Assembly: GCF_029837695.1 (NCBI RefSeq)
Contig: NZ_JAOEEA010000001.1
Span: 62,001-126,000, forward strand
Reading direction: 5' to 3'
DNA length: 64,000 nucleotides
Source: Pseudomonas sp. GD04019
Lineage (GTDB): Bacteria > Pseudomonadota > Gammaproteobacteria > Pseudomonadales > Pseudomonadaceae
The notes beneath the pieces were generated by a model. It was not told the DNA's origin, did no database searches, and saw only the letters and a list, made by a program, of their open reading frames with translations. Made by a program: the position numbers and the translations under genes. This document shows, one piece after another, positions 52,979 to 61,292 of this stretch (position 1 is its first letter; every line of letters begins with the position of its first letter).

Positions 52979-53716
52979 ATGCCGCCAGCCATGCCGCGCA
53001 ATCTCTTCCTCGTCGTACTCGCCCTGCTCTGCCTGCCGCTGGCGGCCCAGCCGCGCCTGGTCACCCTGGAATACCCGCCCTACAGCAGCCAGGTACTGGC
53101 GGACGGTGGCAGCATCGTCGAGCTGACCCGACGGGCATTCGCCACCCAGGGCTACACCCCGCAGATCGACTTCCTGCCCTGGGCACGAGCGCGTGCCGAA
53201 CTGCGCCAGGGCAGCTACCAGGGCGCCCTCGCCCTGTGGCCGCAGGAGATCAAGGAAGAGCAGCTCACCGCCTCGCGCCCGCTGTTCTACAGCCAGCTCG
53301 GCCTGTTCGTGCGCCAACGCGATCCGCAGCCGTTCGGCTCATTGGCCGATCTGGACGGACGCAGGGTCGGCATCGTGCGCGGCTATGGCTATCCGCCGCG
53401 TCTGCTCGCCTCCGGTCTGGTCGCCGAGGAGGCGGTGGATGACATCAGCAACCTGCGCAAGCTGGCGGCCAAGCGCTTCGACCTGGTGCTGCTGGAGCGC
53501 ATCGTCGGCGAGTACCTGGTGGCCGGCGATGCCGAGCTGCGCGGCCGCCTGGTGTGGCAGGAACCGGCGCTGGAACGCATCCCGCTGGTGGTCGGCTTCG
53601 CGGCCCAGCGCGCCGGCCAGCCGGACTGGGCCACCATCTTCGAACGCGGCCTGCGCGAACTGCACGCCAGCGGCGAGTACATGCGCATCCTCAAACGCCA
53701 CAACAGCTGGCGCTAA
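52979..53716 (+). CDS. Periplasmic family 3 solute-binding protein-like protein
   Basis: The 245-aa protein has a signal peptide ending near LAAQP; an in-frame ATG 4 codons later may be the real start. VTLEYPPYSSQVLADGG and FLPWARARAELRQGSYQGAL mark the amino-acid-binding fold. As with the protein at 26687-27475, no transporter genes are adjacent. It lies upstream of the S33 hydrolase on the same strand, with a 65-bp gap. Confidence 0.82.
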   Translation: MPPAMPRNLFLVVLALLCLPLAAQPRLVTLEYPPYSSQVLADGGSIVELTRRAFATQGYTPQIDFLPWARARAELRQGSYQGALALWPQEIKEEQLTASRPLFYSQLGLFVRQRDPQPFGSLADLDGRRVGIVRGYGYPPRLLASGLVAEEAVDDISNLRKLAAKRFDLVLLERIVGEYLVAGDAELRGRLVWQEPALERIPLVVGFAAQRAGQPDWATIFERGLRELHASGEYMRILKRHNSWR

Positions 53717-53781
53717 CGGCCCTTTGCCTGGCTGAACAAGCCATGCACAATGCCGCGACTCCCCTGGGCACAAGGACCGCC

Positions 53782-54741
53782 ATGCACCAGCAAGCATTCT
53801 GGATAGGCGCCAGCGACGGCACCCCTCTGCACGTACTCCACTGGCACGCCGACACCCCGCCCAAGGCGGTGCTGATGATCGCCCACGGCATGGCCGAACA
53901 CGCCGCCCGCTATGCGCGCCTGGCCGCGCGCCTGGTGGCCGACGGCTATGAGGTGTACGCCCTCGACCAGCGCGGCCATGGCGTGACTGCAGAGAAGGGC
54001 GTGCTCGGCCTGTACGCCGAGCAGGACGGCTGGAGCAAGGTGGTCGGCGACCTCGCCAGCCTCAATCACCACATCCGCCAGCAGCATCCGCAAGCACCGA
54101 TCCTGCTGCTCGGCCACAGCATGGGCAGCTACATCGGCATGGCCTACCTGATGCAGCACAGCTGCAGCCTGCAGGGCGCCATCCTCTCCGGCTCCAATTA
54201 CCAGCCGCTGCCGCTGTACCAGGCCGCCAGCCTGATCACCCGCTTCGAGCGCTGGCGCCTCGGCCCTCTGGGCCGCAGCAAGCTGATCGACTTCCTCTCC
54301 TTCGGCTCCTTCAACAAGGCCTTCAAGCCCAACCGCACCGGCTTCGACTGGCTCAGCCGCGACCCGGCGGAAGTCGACAAGTACGTGACCGACCCGCTGT
54401 GCGGCTTCGTCTGTACCACCCAGCTGTGGTGCGACCTGATGGACGGTTTCCAGCAGATCACCCCGGTACGCAACCTGGCGCAGATCGACAGCGATCTGCC
54501 GCTGCTGGTGATCGGCGGCGACCGCGACCCGGTCAGCGAAGGCAAGCGCCTCGGCCACCTGGCCGGTGCCCTGCGCACCGCCGGCATCGCCAATGTGGAA
54601 CTGAAGATCTACCCCGAGGCCCGCCACGAGCTGCTCAACGAGAGCAACCGCGACGAGGTCACCGACTACCTGCGCGACTGGCTGGAGCGGACCTTGGCCC
54701 GCAGCCGCCAGTGCCCCACTCCCAGCAAGGAACCCGTATGA
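53782..54741 (+). CDS. Serine aminopeptidase/lysophospholipase-like alpha/beta hydrolase
   Basis: The ATG at 53782 with an AAGGA site gives 319 aa. The nucleophile elbow is GHSMG (Ser near 115), the acid lies in VIGGDRDPVS and the base in PEARHELLNES. The fold is that of monoacylglycerol lipases/lysophospholipases (S33/Hydrolase_4). It shares the PA3301 position next to fadD2 and overlaps the R-hydratase gene by 4 bases (ATGA), indicating lipid-related work. Confidence 0.88.
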   Translation: MHQQAFWIGASDGTPLHVLHWHADTPPKAVLMIAHGMAEHAARYARLAARLVADGYEVYALDQRGHGVTAEKGVLGLYAEQDGWSKVVGDLASLNHHIRQQHPQAPILLLGHSMGSYIGMAYLMQHSCSLQGAILSGSNYQPLPLYQAASLITRFERWRLGPLGRSKLIDFLSFGSFNKAFKPNRTGFDWLSRDPAEVDKYVTDPLCGFVCTTQLWCDLMDGFQQITPVRNLAQIDSDLPLLVIGGDRDPVSEGKRLGHLAGALRTAGIANVELKIYPEARHELLNESNRDEVTDYLRDWLERTLARSRQCPTPSKEPV

Positions 54742-55208
54742 CTAAGGTCACCAATATCCCCTACGACGCCCTCGAGGTCGGCCAGCAGGCCAGCCTGGTG
54801 AAGAACGTGGAAGAGCGCGACGTGCAGCTGTTCGCCGCCGTCTCCGGCGACAACAACCCGGTGCACCTGGACGCCGCTTTCGCCGCCGAAACCATGTTCA
54901 AGGAGCGCATCGCCCACGGCATGTTCAGCGGCGCGCTGATCAGCGCCGCCATCGCCTGCCAGCTGCCCGGCCCGGGCACCATCTACCTCGGCCAGCAGCT
55001 CAAGTTCACCCGCCCGGTGAAACTCGGCGACACCCTGACCGTGCAGCTGGAAGTGCTGGAAAAACTGCCCAAGGGCCGCGTACGCCTGGCCACCCGCGTG
55101 TTCAACCAGAACCAAGAGCAAGTGGTGGACGGCGAAGCCGAAGTGCTGGCCCCGCGCGCCGAGCAGACCCTGACTATGCCGGAGATGCCGAAAGTCACGG
55201 TGGGTTGA
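54738..55208 (+). CDS. phaJ: MaoC-type (R)-specific enoyl-CoA hydratase (PhaJ-like)
   Basis: A 156-aa single-hotdog hydratase 2 protein. The catalytic dyad appears in FAAVSGDNNPVHLD (Asp and His, hydratase-2 motif) followed by RIAHGMFSGALIS. These enzymes make (R)-3-hydroxyacyl-CoA from beta-oxidation intermediates for PHA or rhamnolipid precursors. Length and position beside the S33 hydrolase and fadD2 match PhaJ1 of P. aeruginosa. The gene is translationally coupled to the hydrolase. Confidence 0.87.
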   Translation: MTKVTNIPYDALEVGQQASLVKNVEERDVQLFAAVSGDNNPVHLDAAFAAETMFKERIAHGMFSGALISAAIACQLPGPGTIYLGQQLKFTRPVKLGDTLTVQLEVLEKLPKGRVRLATRVFNQNQEQVVDGEAEVLAPRAEQTLTMPEMPKVTVG

Positions 55209-55209
55209 T

Positions 55210-55241
55210 GTAGCCCTCGCCCCGGATTGCATCCGGGCTAC
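55210..55241. repeat. Single REP-type hairpin (family A)
   Basis: GTAGCCC...CCGGATTGCATCCGGGCTAC: one full arm set and a shortened partner directly after the phaJ stop. A shorter copy of the family found at 15024 and 55398. Confidence 0.65.
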
Positions 55242-55397
55242 GACTGCACATGCAAAGGCCGCTCGATGAGCGGCCTTTTTACTCCCTCTCCCTTTGGAGC
55301 GGGGCGCGCAGCCAGGGTTGGGGGGAGGAAAGAAAAAGTAGCGCCCTATTCTGGTTTCAACGCCACTTCATGCTTGCCATCATCCGCACGTTCCAAA

Positions 55398-55455
55398 GTA
55401 GCCCGGATGCAATCCGGGGCGGAGCTGCCTGCTTCCCAGATTGCATCCGGGCTAC
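55398..55455. repeat. REP-type doublet (family A), inverted copy of the element at 15024
   Basis: The 58-base unit begins GTAGCCCGGATGCAATCC and ends GGATGC-type inverse GCATCCGGGCTAC. Its reverse complement matches the 15024-15081 element, including the central CAGGCAGCT segment, with about four differences. Confidence 0.8.
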
Positions 55456-55520
55456 TACTGAGAGCTGCCGACGGCACCCTCACCCCCGGCCCCTCTCCCG
55501 GAAGGAGAGGGGCTAGCGCC

Positions 55521-56384
55521 CTACTCTTGCGCCTCCATGATCCGCACGCTAGCCGTCATTCCCGCACTGAGCGGCAACTCCTGCGGCACCTCCTCCAGCT
55601 CGATACGCACAGGGATGCGCTGGGCCAGGCGCACCCAGTTGAAGGTCGGTTCGACATTGGCCAGCAGCTGCGCATCCGGTGCGGCGTTGCGGTCGGTGAT
55701 GCCGCGGCTGATGCTCTGCACCTTGCCCCGCAGCGGTTCGCTGCCGCTCATCAGGATCACCTCTGCCGGTGCGCCAACGCGGATGCCGGGCAGCTTGGTC
55801 TCCTCGAAGTAGGCCTGCACGTAGAAGGAATCGTCCGCCACCAGCGCCATCACCGCCTGACCACTCTGCACAAAGTTGCCCTGGGCCAGGTGCAGGTTGG
55901 TGACCTGACCGGAGCGCGGCGCGCGCACCTCGCTGCGGCTCAGGTTGAGTTCGGCCAGCTTGACCTCCGCCTCGGCCTGCTGCAGTTCGGCGCGGGCGAT
56001 CGCGGCGTTGATCTGGGCGTTCTCGCGCAGCTCGGCGCTGATTGCCTGCGGGCCGAGGTGGGCGCGGCGCGAGGCCTCGTGCTGGCGCAGGTTGAGTTGC
56101 TGGCGACGGGTCTCGGCCAGGGCGCGGGCCTTGTCCAGCGCCGCCTGGTAGCGCTCGCGGTCGATGCTCATCAGCAGGTCGCCGACCTTCACCTGCTGGT
56201 TGTCACGCACCTTCAGCTCCACCACCCAGCCGGACACGTCCGGCGCGATGGTGACCACGTCGGCACGCACCCGCGCATCGCGGGTCCAGGGCGAGATCAT
56301 GTAGAAGTGCCACAGCCACCAGCCGGCCAACAGGGCCAGCAGGACCACCACCAGGGTCACCGCCACGCGCGGAAGTGCATTCAT
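55521..56384 (-). CDS. HlyD/EmrA-type periplasmic adaptor of a FUSC efflux system
   Basis: The ATG at 56384 follows an AAGGAG site; length 287 aa. One N-terminal transmembrane anchor (about 8-28) is followed by the lipoyl-type halves (ARVRADVVTIAPDVSGWVVE and VRAPRSGQVTNLHLAQGNFV) around a coiled-coil hairpin. It is the AaeA-type membrane fusion protein for the FUSC permease encoded two genes upstream. The order FUSC, DUF1656, HlyD on the minus strand is standard. Confidence 0.9.
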   Translation of the reverse strand: MNALPRVAVTLVVVLLALLAGWWLWHFYMISPWTRDARVRADVVTIAPDVSGWVVELKVRDNQQVKVGDLLMSIDRERYQAALDKARALAETRRQQLNLRQHEASRRAHLGPQAISAELRENAQINAAIARAELQQAEAEVKLAELNLSRSEVRAPRSGQVTNLHLAQGNFVQSGQAVMALVADDSFYVQAYFEETKLPGIRVGAPAEVILMSGSEPLRGKVQSISRGITDRNAAPDAQLLANVEPTFNWVRLAQRIPVRIELEEVPQELPLSAGMTASVRIMEAQE

Positions 56385-56394
56385 TACCAACTCC

Positions 56395-56601
56395 TTACCA
56401 GGTGGCGAACAGGGCTAGCAGCCCCGCCAGCACGCAAACATAGAGGGCGCAGTCGAACAGCGCCTCGTGCCAGATCCAGCGCGCCAGGCCGGCGCGCTGC
56501 AGGCCCAGGCGCAAGGCGCCGGTCAGCAGCAGCGCCAGCAGCGCGTACAGCAGCATGGGGCTGAGCAGCACGCCGCCCAGGGTCAACTCACGCAACGCCA
56601 T
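56395..56601 (-). CDS. DUF1656 small membrane protein (AaeX-like)
   Basis: A 68-aa protein with two transmembrane helices (about 12-32 and 45-66) and a conserved start MALRELTLGGVLLSPMLLYA. It overlaps the end of the FUSC gene by 14 bases and precedes the adaptor gene by 10 bases. Members accompany AaeB-type aromatic-acid exporters; exact role unknown. Confidence 0.9.
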   Translation of the reverse strand: MALRELTLGGVLLSPMLLYALLALLLTGALRLGLQRAGLARWIWHEALFDCALYVCVLAGLLALFATW

Positions 56602-58576
56602 GGGGTTCTCCTTGCCTGTCGCACCAGTGGCGCCAGCTGTGAGTCAGTTGCAGCAACGCGGCCTCGGCCAGGCGCAACTCGATGGCCGGCGGCTGGTCGT
56701 GCAGGGCTCGCGCCAGGGCATCCGCCGGCGCCTGCAGGTCGTCGCCGCGCGCCTGTGCCGGACCACGCCGCAGCAATGCCTGCACCTCGTCGAAGAAGCG
56801 CCGCTCGGCCTGGCGCGGCGCAGCGGGTGCCGCCGCCAGGCAGGCGCGCAGGTGCAGCAGCTCGTCGCCCAGGTCGAGACTGTCGATGCCATCGTCCCAG
56901 CGACTGCGGCCACCCTCCGGCAGCTGCGGATAGAAACGCGCCAGCTGCAGCAGGCGGTCGGCCATGCGCCCACCGAACCAGTTCTCGGCGCCTTCCAGGC
57001 GGCGTGAGCAGAGCCGCGCCAGATCATCCAGCGTCGCCTTGAGCAGGCGACGGCCATGCCACACCGGGTTGCGCAGCACGATCAGGCGCAGCGCCAGCAC
57101 GGCGCAGCCAACGCCGATCAGCATGGCCAGCGCCTCGTTGAGGAACAAGGCGACGTTGTAGGCCATGTCGTTGCGCGGCGCGCAGAGCACGATGAAGTGC
57201 AGACAGAAGGATGTCGCGGCGCCGGCCAGTGCCGGGCGCGACATGGCCAGCAGGCCGAAGAACAGCGGTACGCCGAGGGCCATGCATAGCAGTGGAAAGC
57301 CGTTCCACTGTGGCAACAGAATCTGGCCGACGAAGAAGGCCACCGGCAGCGCGTAGAAGATGCCGCGCAGGAAGGCCATGCCGATCACGTCGGCGTTCTC
57401 GCGGCTGGCGAACAGGCTGCACACCACCGCGGCCAGCAGCAGCGCACCGCTGGCGGCCGGCCAGCCGGTGGCCAGCCAGAAGGCCGATAGCACCAGTAGC
57501 GTTAGGCAACTGCGCAGGCCGTAAACGGCAGCAGTCTGCAGATCGCGGTGCCAGGACAAGGGCGGCGGTGCGCCCTGCGGAGCCTCGCCACGCACCACCG
57601 CATCGAGCGTCGCCTGGGCCCGCGACAGCTGCCGCACCAGCACGGCCATGCGGCCCAGGCAGTACTGCCACGCCAGGGGCATGGATGCGTCGTGGGACTG
57701 TTCCAGCAGGCGCTGGTAGAGGACTTCCTGGCCGGCCAGGTCCGGCTCGGCGAGCAGCGCCTGGACTTCGTTCAACGCCGGCGTCAGCGCATGGACGTCG
57801 GCCTCGTCCAACTGCTGCCACTGCCGCGCCACGCCACGGGCCAGGCGCAACAGGCCGAGCAGCTCGCGGGTCAGTGCGCGCAGGCCACGAGCACGCTGGC
57901 GGCCGAGACGCCCCTCGAACCAGGCATGTTCGCGCTGGGCATCCACCGCGACGATGCGCCCGAGCGTTTCCAGCAGGCCCTGGCGCCCCGCCGCATGCCC
58001 CTGCAGCGCGGCGGCCGCCGCCTGCGCCCCGCCCTGCCAGGCCGCACGCGCCTGCTGCACCACCACGCGCTCCACGCGCTGCGGCCAGAGCACGGCGCTG
58101 ACCGCCATGGAGCAGAGAATGCCCAGGCAGATCTCGGTACAGCGCGCCACCGCCTCGTCGAAAACCAGCAACGGCTTGCCAGTCAGCGGCAGGCAGATGA
58201 TCGCCACCGTGTAACCAGCCAACACGAAGGCATAGGCCCAGGCGCTGCGCAGCAGGGTCGAGGCCGCCGTGCACAGGCCCAGCCACAGGGCCATCACCAG
58301 CAGGAACAACCAGGGCGCCTGGGCGAACAAACCCATGAAGAACACCGAGAGCGCCGTGCCGATAAGGGTGCCGAGCAACCTTGCCAGGCCCTTCTGCACC
58401 ACCATGCCGGCCAGCGGCTGGGCGACGATGAACGCGGTCATCAGCGCCCATTGCGGCTGGTCGAGGTCGAAGCGCATGGCGCACCACAACGCCAGGCCGC
58501 CACTGAGCAGCGTCTTGCAGGCGAACTGCAGGGCGGCGAGATCGGGAGCAAGCAAGGCCGAGAGGAAATCGCGCAC
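56588..58576 (-). CDS. FUSC family efflux permease (AaeB-like)
   Basis: I place the start at a GTG at 58576, because the family normally begins close to LLAPDLAALQFACKTLLSGG and because the longer frame (to 58678) would run through a perfect operator-like palindrome; the start is uncertain. From 58576 the protein is 662 aa, with two blocks of about five transmembrane helices (N-terminal, with PQWALMTAFIVAQPLAG, and central, about 350-500) separated by soluble regions. AaeB relatives export aromatic carboxylic acids or drugs. It is first in the FUSC-DUF1656-HlyD operon. Confidence 0.85.
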   Translation of the reverse strand: MRDFLSALLAPDLAALQFACKTLLSGGLALWCAMRFDLDQPQWALMTAFIVAQPLAGMVVQKGLARLLGTLIGTALSVFFMGLFAQAPWLFLLVMALWLGLCTAASTLLRSAWAYAFVLAGYTVAIICLPLTGKPLLVFDEAVARCTEICLGILCSMAVSAVLWPQRVERVVVQQARAAWQGGAQAAAAALQGHAAGRQGLLETLGRIVAVDAQREHAWFEGRLGRQRARGLRALTRELLGLLRLARGVARQWQQLDEADVHALTPALNEVQALLAEPDLAGQEVLYQRLLEQSHDASMPLAWQYCLGRMAVLVRQLSRAQATLDAVVRGEAPQGAPPPLSWHRDLQTAAVYGLRSCLTLLVLSAFWLATGWPAASGALLLAAVVCSLFASRENADVIGMAFLRGIFYALPVAFFVGQILLPQWNGFPLLCMALGVPLFFGLLAMSRPALAGAATSFCLHFIVLCAPRNDMAYNVALFLNEALAMLIGVGCAVLALRLIVLRNPVWHGRRLLKATLDDLARLCSRRLEGAENWFGGRMADRLLQLARFYPQLPEGGRSRWDDGIDSLDLGDELLHLRACLAAAPAAPRQAERRFFDEVQALLRRGPAQARGDDLQAPADALARALHDQPPAIELRLAEAALLQLTHSWRHWCDRQGEPHGVA

Positions 58577-58649
58577 GAGGACTACCAGGAAGGCTCTAGA
58601 AAGAAGGTAGATGGCCCTGACGAAGCTGACCAAACAACCAAATATAATT

Positions 58650-58663
58650 ATTAGCCGGCTAAT
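58650..58663. promoter_or_regulatory. Perfect 14-bp palindrome, likely TetR-family operator
   Basis: ATTAGCCGGCTAAT is its own reverse complement. It lies between the divergent FUSC and TetR genes, next to AT-rich promoter-like sequence. A second, looser dyad (TTAATTA...TAATTA) lies at about 58707-58729, before the TetR start. Position suits autoregulation and control of the efflux genes. Confidence 0.6.
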
Positions 58664-58737
58664 CATATTCGTCCACACTGGCGGGATGGACGAACGGCGG
58701 TTGCAATTAATTAACCGTGTATTTAATTATTGACCCC

Positions 58738-59382
58738 ATGAGCAAACAGACCAAAAAACCACGCGCCCCCGGGCGCCCCGCCGCCGATGCCACAGTGCAG
58801 CGCGAGCTGCTGCTGAACGTCGCTACCGACCTGTTCGCCCACCAGGGCATCCAGGCCACCAGCCTGCGCGCCATCGCCGAGCGTGCAGGAGTGACCCCGG
58901 CCCTGCTCAACTACTACTTCGGCAACAAGGACAAGCTGGTCGACGCCATGGTCGAGGAGCGCTTCCTGCCGCTGGTGATGACCGCCGCCCAGGGCCTGCA
59001 GCAAGCAGGCGACGACCCGCTCGCCCTGGTCGAAGCCTTCCTCCGCGACATGAGCCGCAACGTTGCCCAGCACCCGTGGATTTCCCAGCTGTGGGTGCGC
59101 GAGATCCTCTGCGAAGGCGGCGTACTGCGCGCACGCCTGATGGACCGCGTCGCCCCGCTGGTGCCCCTGCTGCTGGCGCAGAAATTTGCCGCCGCCCAGG
59201 CCCGTGGCGCGCTCAACCCCGATCTGGACCCGCGCCTGCTGGTGGTCTCGCTGATCGGTCTCACCCTTCTCCCCTACGCGGCCGCGCCGATCTGGCGCGG
59301 CGTGTTCGCCAACCCGCAGATCGGCGACGACGCGCTGATCGCCCACACGCTCGCCCTGCTCAAGGGCGGCATGGAGCCCTGA
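58738..59382 (+). CDS. TetR family regulator (CecR-like)
   Basis: From ATG 58738 the protein is 214 aa. The HTH is at about residues 25-70 (ATSLRAIAERAGVTPALLNY followed by YFGNKDKLVDAMVEE). The C-terminal part resembles the CecR (YbiH) group, which controls ybhGFSR-type efflux genes in E. coli. It stands at the head of an HlyD-ABC operon (gap 1 bp to the next gene) and is divergent from the FUSC operon. It may control both. Confidence 0.87.
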   Translation: MSKQTKKPRAPGRPAADATVQRELLLNVATDLFAHQGIQATSLRAIAERAGVTPALLNYYFGNKDKLVDAMVEERFLPLVMTAAQGLQQAGDDPLALVEAFLRDMSRNVAQHPWISQLWVREILCEGGVLRARLMDRVAPLVPLLLAQKFAAAQARGALNPDLDPRLLVVSLIGLTLLPYAAAPIWRGVFANPQIGDDALIAHTLALLKGGMEP

Positions 59383-59383
59383 G

Positions 59384-60367
59384 ATGTACCGTCTGCCGTT
59401 CTCTCGCCCACTGCTGGCCGGCCTGCTCATCGCCAGCCTGTTCGGTTGCGACTCCTCCGGCGAACAATTGCTGGGCACCCTGGAGTGGGACCGCGTGGGC
59501 GTGCCCGCCGAGGCCTCGGAAACCATCCTCGCCTGGAAAGTCGCCGAGGGTGATCGGGTCGAGGCCGGCCAACTCCTGTTGGAACTGGACCCACGGCGCC
59601 AGGACGCGCGCATCGCCCAGGCCCGCGGCGAAGTGGACCAAGCCGCCGCGCGCCTGGCCGAACTGAGCAACGGCGCCCGCAGCGAGACCATCGACGCGGC
59701 CCGCGCCACCCTGGCGCGCAACCGCGCCGAGCTGACCGATGCCGAGCGCAACTTCCAGCGCATCGCCGCGCTGTACCAGCGCAAGCAGGTGGCCATCGCC
59801 GAGCTGGATCGCTCGCGCGCCGCCCGCGACCAGGCCAGCGCCGCCACCCGCAGCGCCGAGGCGCAGCTGCGCGAGCTGACCAACGGCACCCGACCGGAAC
59901 AGCTGGAGCAGGCCGCCGCCGCGCTCGACGCGGCCCGCGGCAACCTGGCCCAGCTGGAAGTCGGCCGCGAGCACCTGAGCCTGCGCGCGCCCCGCGCCGG
60001 CCTGGTCGACGCTCTGCCGTTCAAGGTCGGCGACCAGCCGCCGGCCGGTGCCGAACTGGTCAGCCTGCTGGTCGGCGAGGCTCCCTACGCCCGCGTGTTC
60101 ATCCCCGCCAGCATCCGCGCCGAGGTGCAGGTCGGCGACGCCATGCGCATCCATGTCGAAGGCATCGAGCAACCTTTCACGGCCAAGGTGCGCAGCATCC
60201 GCAGCGAGGCCAGCTTCACCCCCTACTACGCCCTCACCGGCGACGACGCCAGCCGCCTGATGTATCGCGCCGAGGTGGTTCTGGAGAGCGAGGCCGCGCG
60301 CCAGCTGCCGGCCGGCCTGCCCCTGCAGGCGCAACGCCTTGCGGATGAACGCGATGAGCGACCGTGA
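59384..60367 (+). CDS. HlyD-family periplasmic adaptor (YbhG-like)
   Basis: A 327-aa protein with a lipobox-like start (LLIASLFGC, so probably a lipoprotein or signal-anchored). It has lipoyl halves (EASETILAWKVAEGDRVEAG and LSLRAPRAGLVDALPFKVGD) and a long coiled coil (about 75-200). It is the membrane fusion component for the ABC exporter downstream. It overlaps the ATPase gene by 14 bases. Confidence 0.88.
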   Translation: MYRLPFSRPLLAGLLIASLFGCDSSGEQLLGTLEWDRVGVPAEASETILAWKVAEGDRVEAGQLLLELDPRRQDARIAQARGEVDQAAARLAELSNGARSETIDAARATLARNRAELTDAERNFQRIAALYQRKQVAIAELDRSRAARDQASAATRSAEAQLRELTNGTRPEQLEQAAAALDAARGNLAQLEVGREHLSLRAPRAGLVDALPFKVGDQPPAGAELVSLLVGEAPYARVFIPASIRAEVQVGDAMRIHVEGIEQPFTAKVRSIRSEASFTPYYALTGDDASRLMYRAEVVLESEAARQLPAGLPLQAQRLADERDERP

Positions 60368-61292
60368 CCTGGTGATCCGCGCCCGCGGCCTGAGCAAACG
60401 CTTCGGCAAGCTCACCGCGGTCGACCACCTCGACCTCTCCGTGCCGCGCGCCGAAGTGTTCGGCTTCCTCGGCCCGAACGGCTGCGGCAAGTCCACCACA
60501 ATCCGCATGCTCTGCGGCCTGCTGCAACCCAGCGAGGGTGAGGTGGAGGTACTCGGCTGCCAGATCCCCCGCGATGCCGAGGAACTGAAGCGGCGCATCG
60601 GCTACATGACCCAGAAGTTCTCGCTCTACGAGGACCTGACGGTGCTGGAGAACCTGGAATTCCTCGCCGCCGTGCAGGGCATCGGCCGCCGCGAAACCCG
60701 CCAGCGCATCGACGAGGTGCTGGAGCGCTACTGGCTCACCGACCGCCGCAAGCAGATGGCCGGCACCATGAGCGGCGGGCAGAAGCAGCGCCTGGCCCTG
60801 GCCGGCGCCGTGCTGCACAAGCCCGACCTGCTGCTGCTCGACGAACCGACCAGCGCCGTCGACCCGCAGTCGCGCCGCGAGTTCTGGGACTCGCTGTTCG
60901 AGCTGGCCGAGGAAGGCACCACCCTGCTGGTGTCCACCCACTACATGGACGAAGCGGAGCGCTGCACCCGCCTGGGGATTCTCGACGCCGGCCGCCTGGT
61001 CGCCGACGGCAGCCCGCGCGAGCTGATGGACGCCCTGCCCGGCCACCCGCTGCTGATCGAATGTGCCCAACCGCGCGCGGCCCAGCGCGCCCTGCACGAT
61101 CACCCGGAAGTGCTGGCCAGCGCGCAGATCGGCGCCACCCTGCGCGTGCTCTGCGCCAGCGAAAACGCTCGCGACGACATCGCCGCCGCCCTGCGCTGCG
61201 CCGGGGTCGATGCCGAGCTGCGCGACGGCGAAGCCAATCTGGAAGACGTGTTCGTCGCCGTCACCCGCAAGCCGCTGGAGGCCACGCCATGA
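60354..61292 (+). CDS. ABC transporter ATP-binding protein (YbhF/drug-efflux type)
   Basis: The ATG at 60354 gives 312 aa; an ATG at 60345 is possible. Walker A GPNGCGKST, Q-loop MTQKFSLYEDL, signature MSGGQKQRLALAGA, Walker B LLLLDEPTSAVDP and the switch His in VSTHYMDEAERC are all present. It should energise the permease encoded by the overlapping next gene. Unlike E. coli YbhF it has a single nucleotide-binding domain. Confidence 0.92.
   Translation: MSDRDLVIRARGLSKRFGKLTAVDHLDLSVPRAEVFGFLGPNGCGKSTTIRMLCGLLQPSEGEVEVLGCQIPRDAEELKRRIGYMTQKFSLYEDLTVLENLEFLAAVQGIGRRETRQRIDEVLERYWLTDRRKQMAGTMSGGQKQRLALAGAVLHKPDLLLLDEPTSAVDPQSRREFWDSLFELAEEGTTLLVSTHYMDEAERCTRLGILDAGRLVADGSPRELMDALPGHPLLIECAQPRAAQRALHDHPEVLASAQIGATLRVLCASENARDDIAAALRCAGVDAELRDGEANLEDVFVAVTRKPLEATP

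Larger units (their letters stand above)
55209..55520. other. Repeat-rich intergenic region of about 310 bp
   Basis: No gene is seen. The stretch is nearly filled by palindromic elements: a partial family A REP at 55210-55241, a GC-rich family D repeat at 55271-55330, a complete family A doublet at 55398-55455 and another family D repeat at 55477-55516. It separates two convergent genes (phaJ and the HlyD gene), where such elements collect. Confidence 0.7.
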
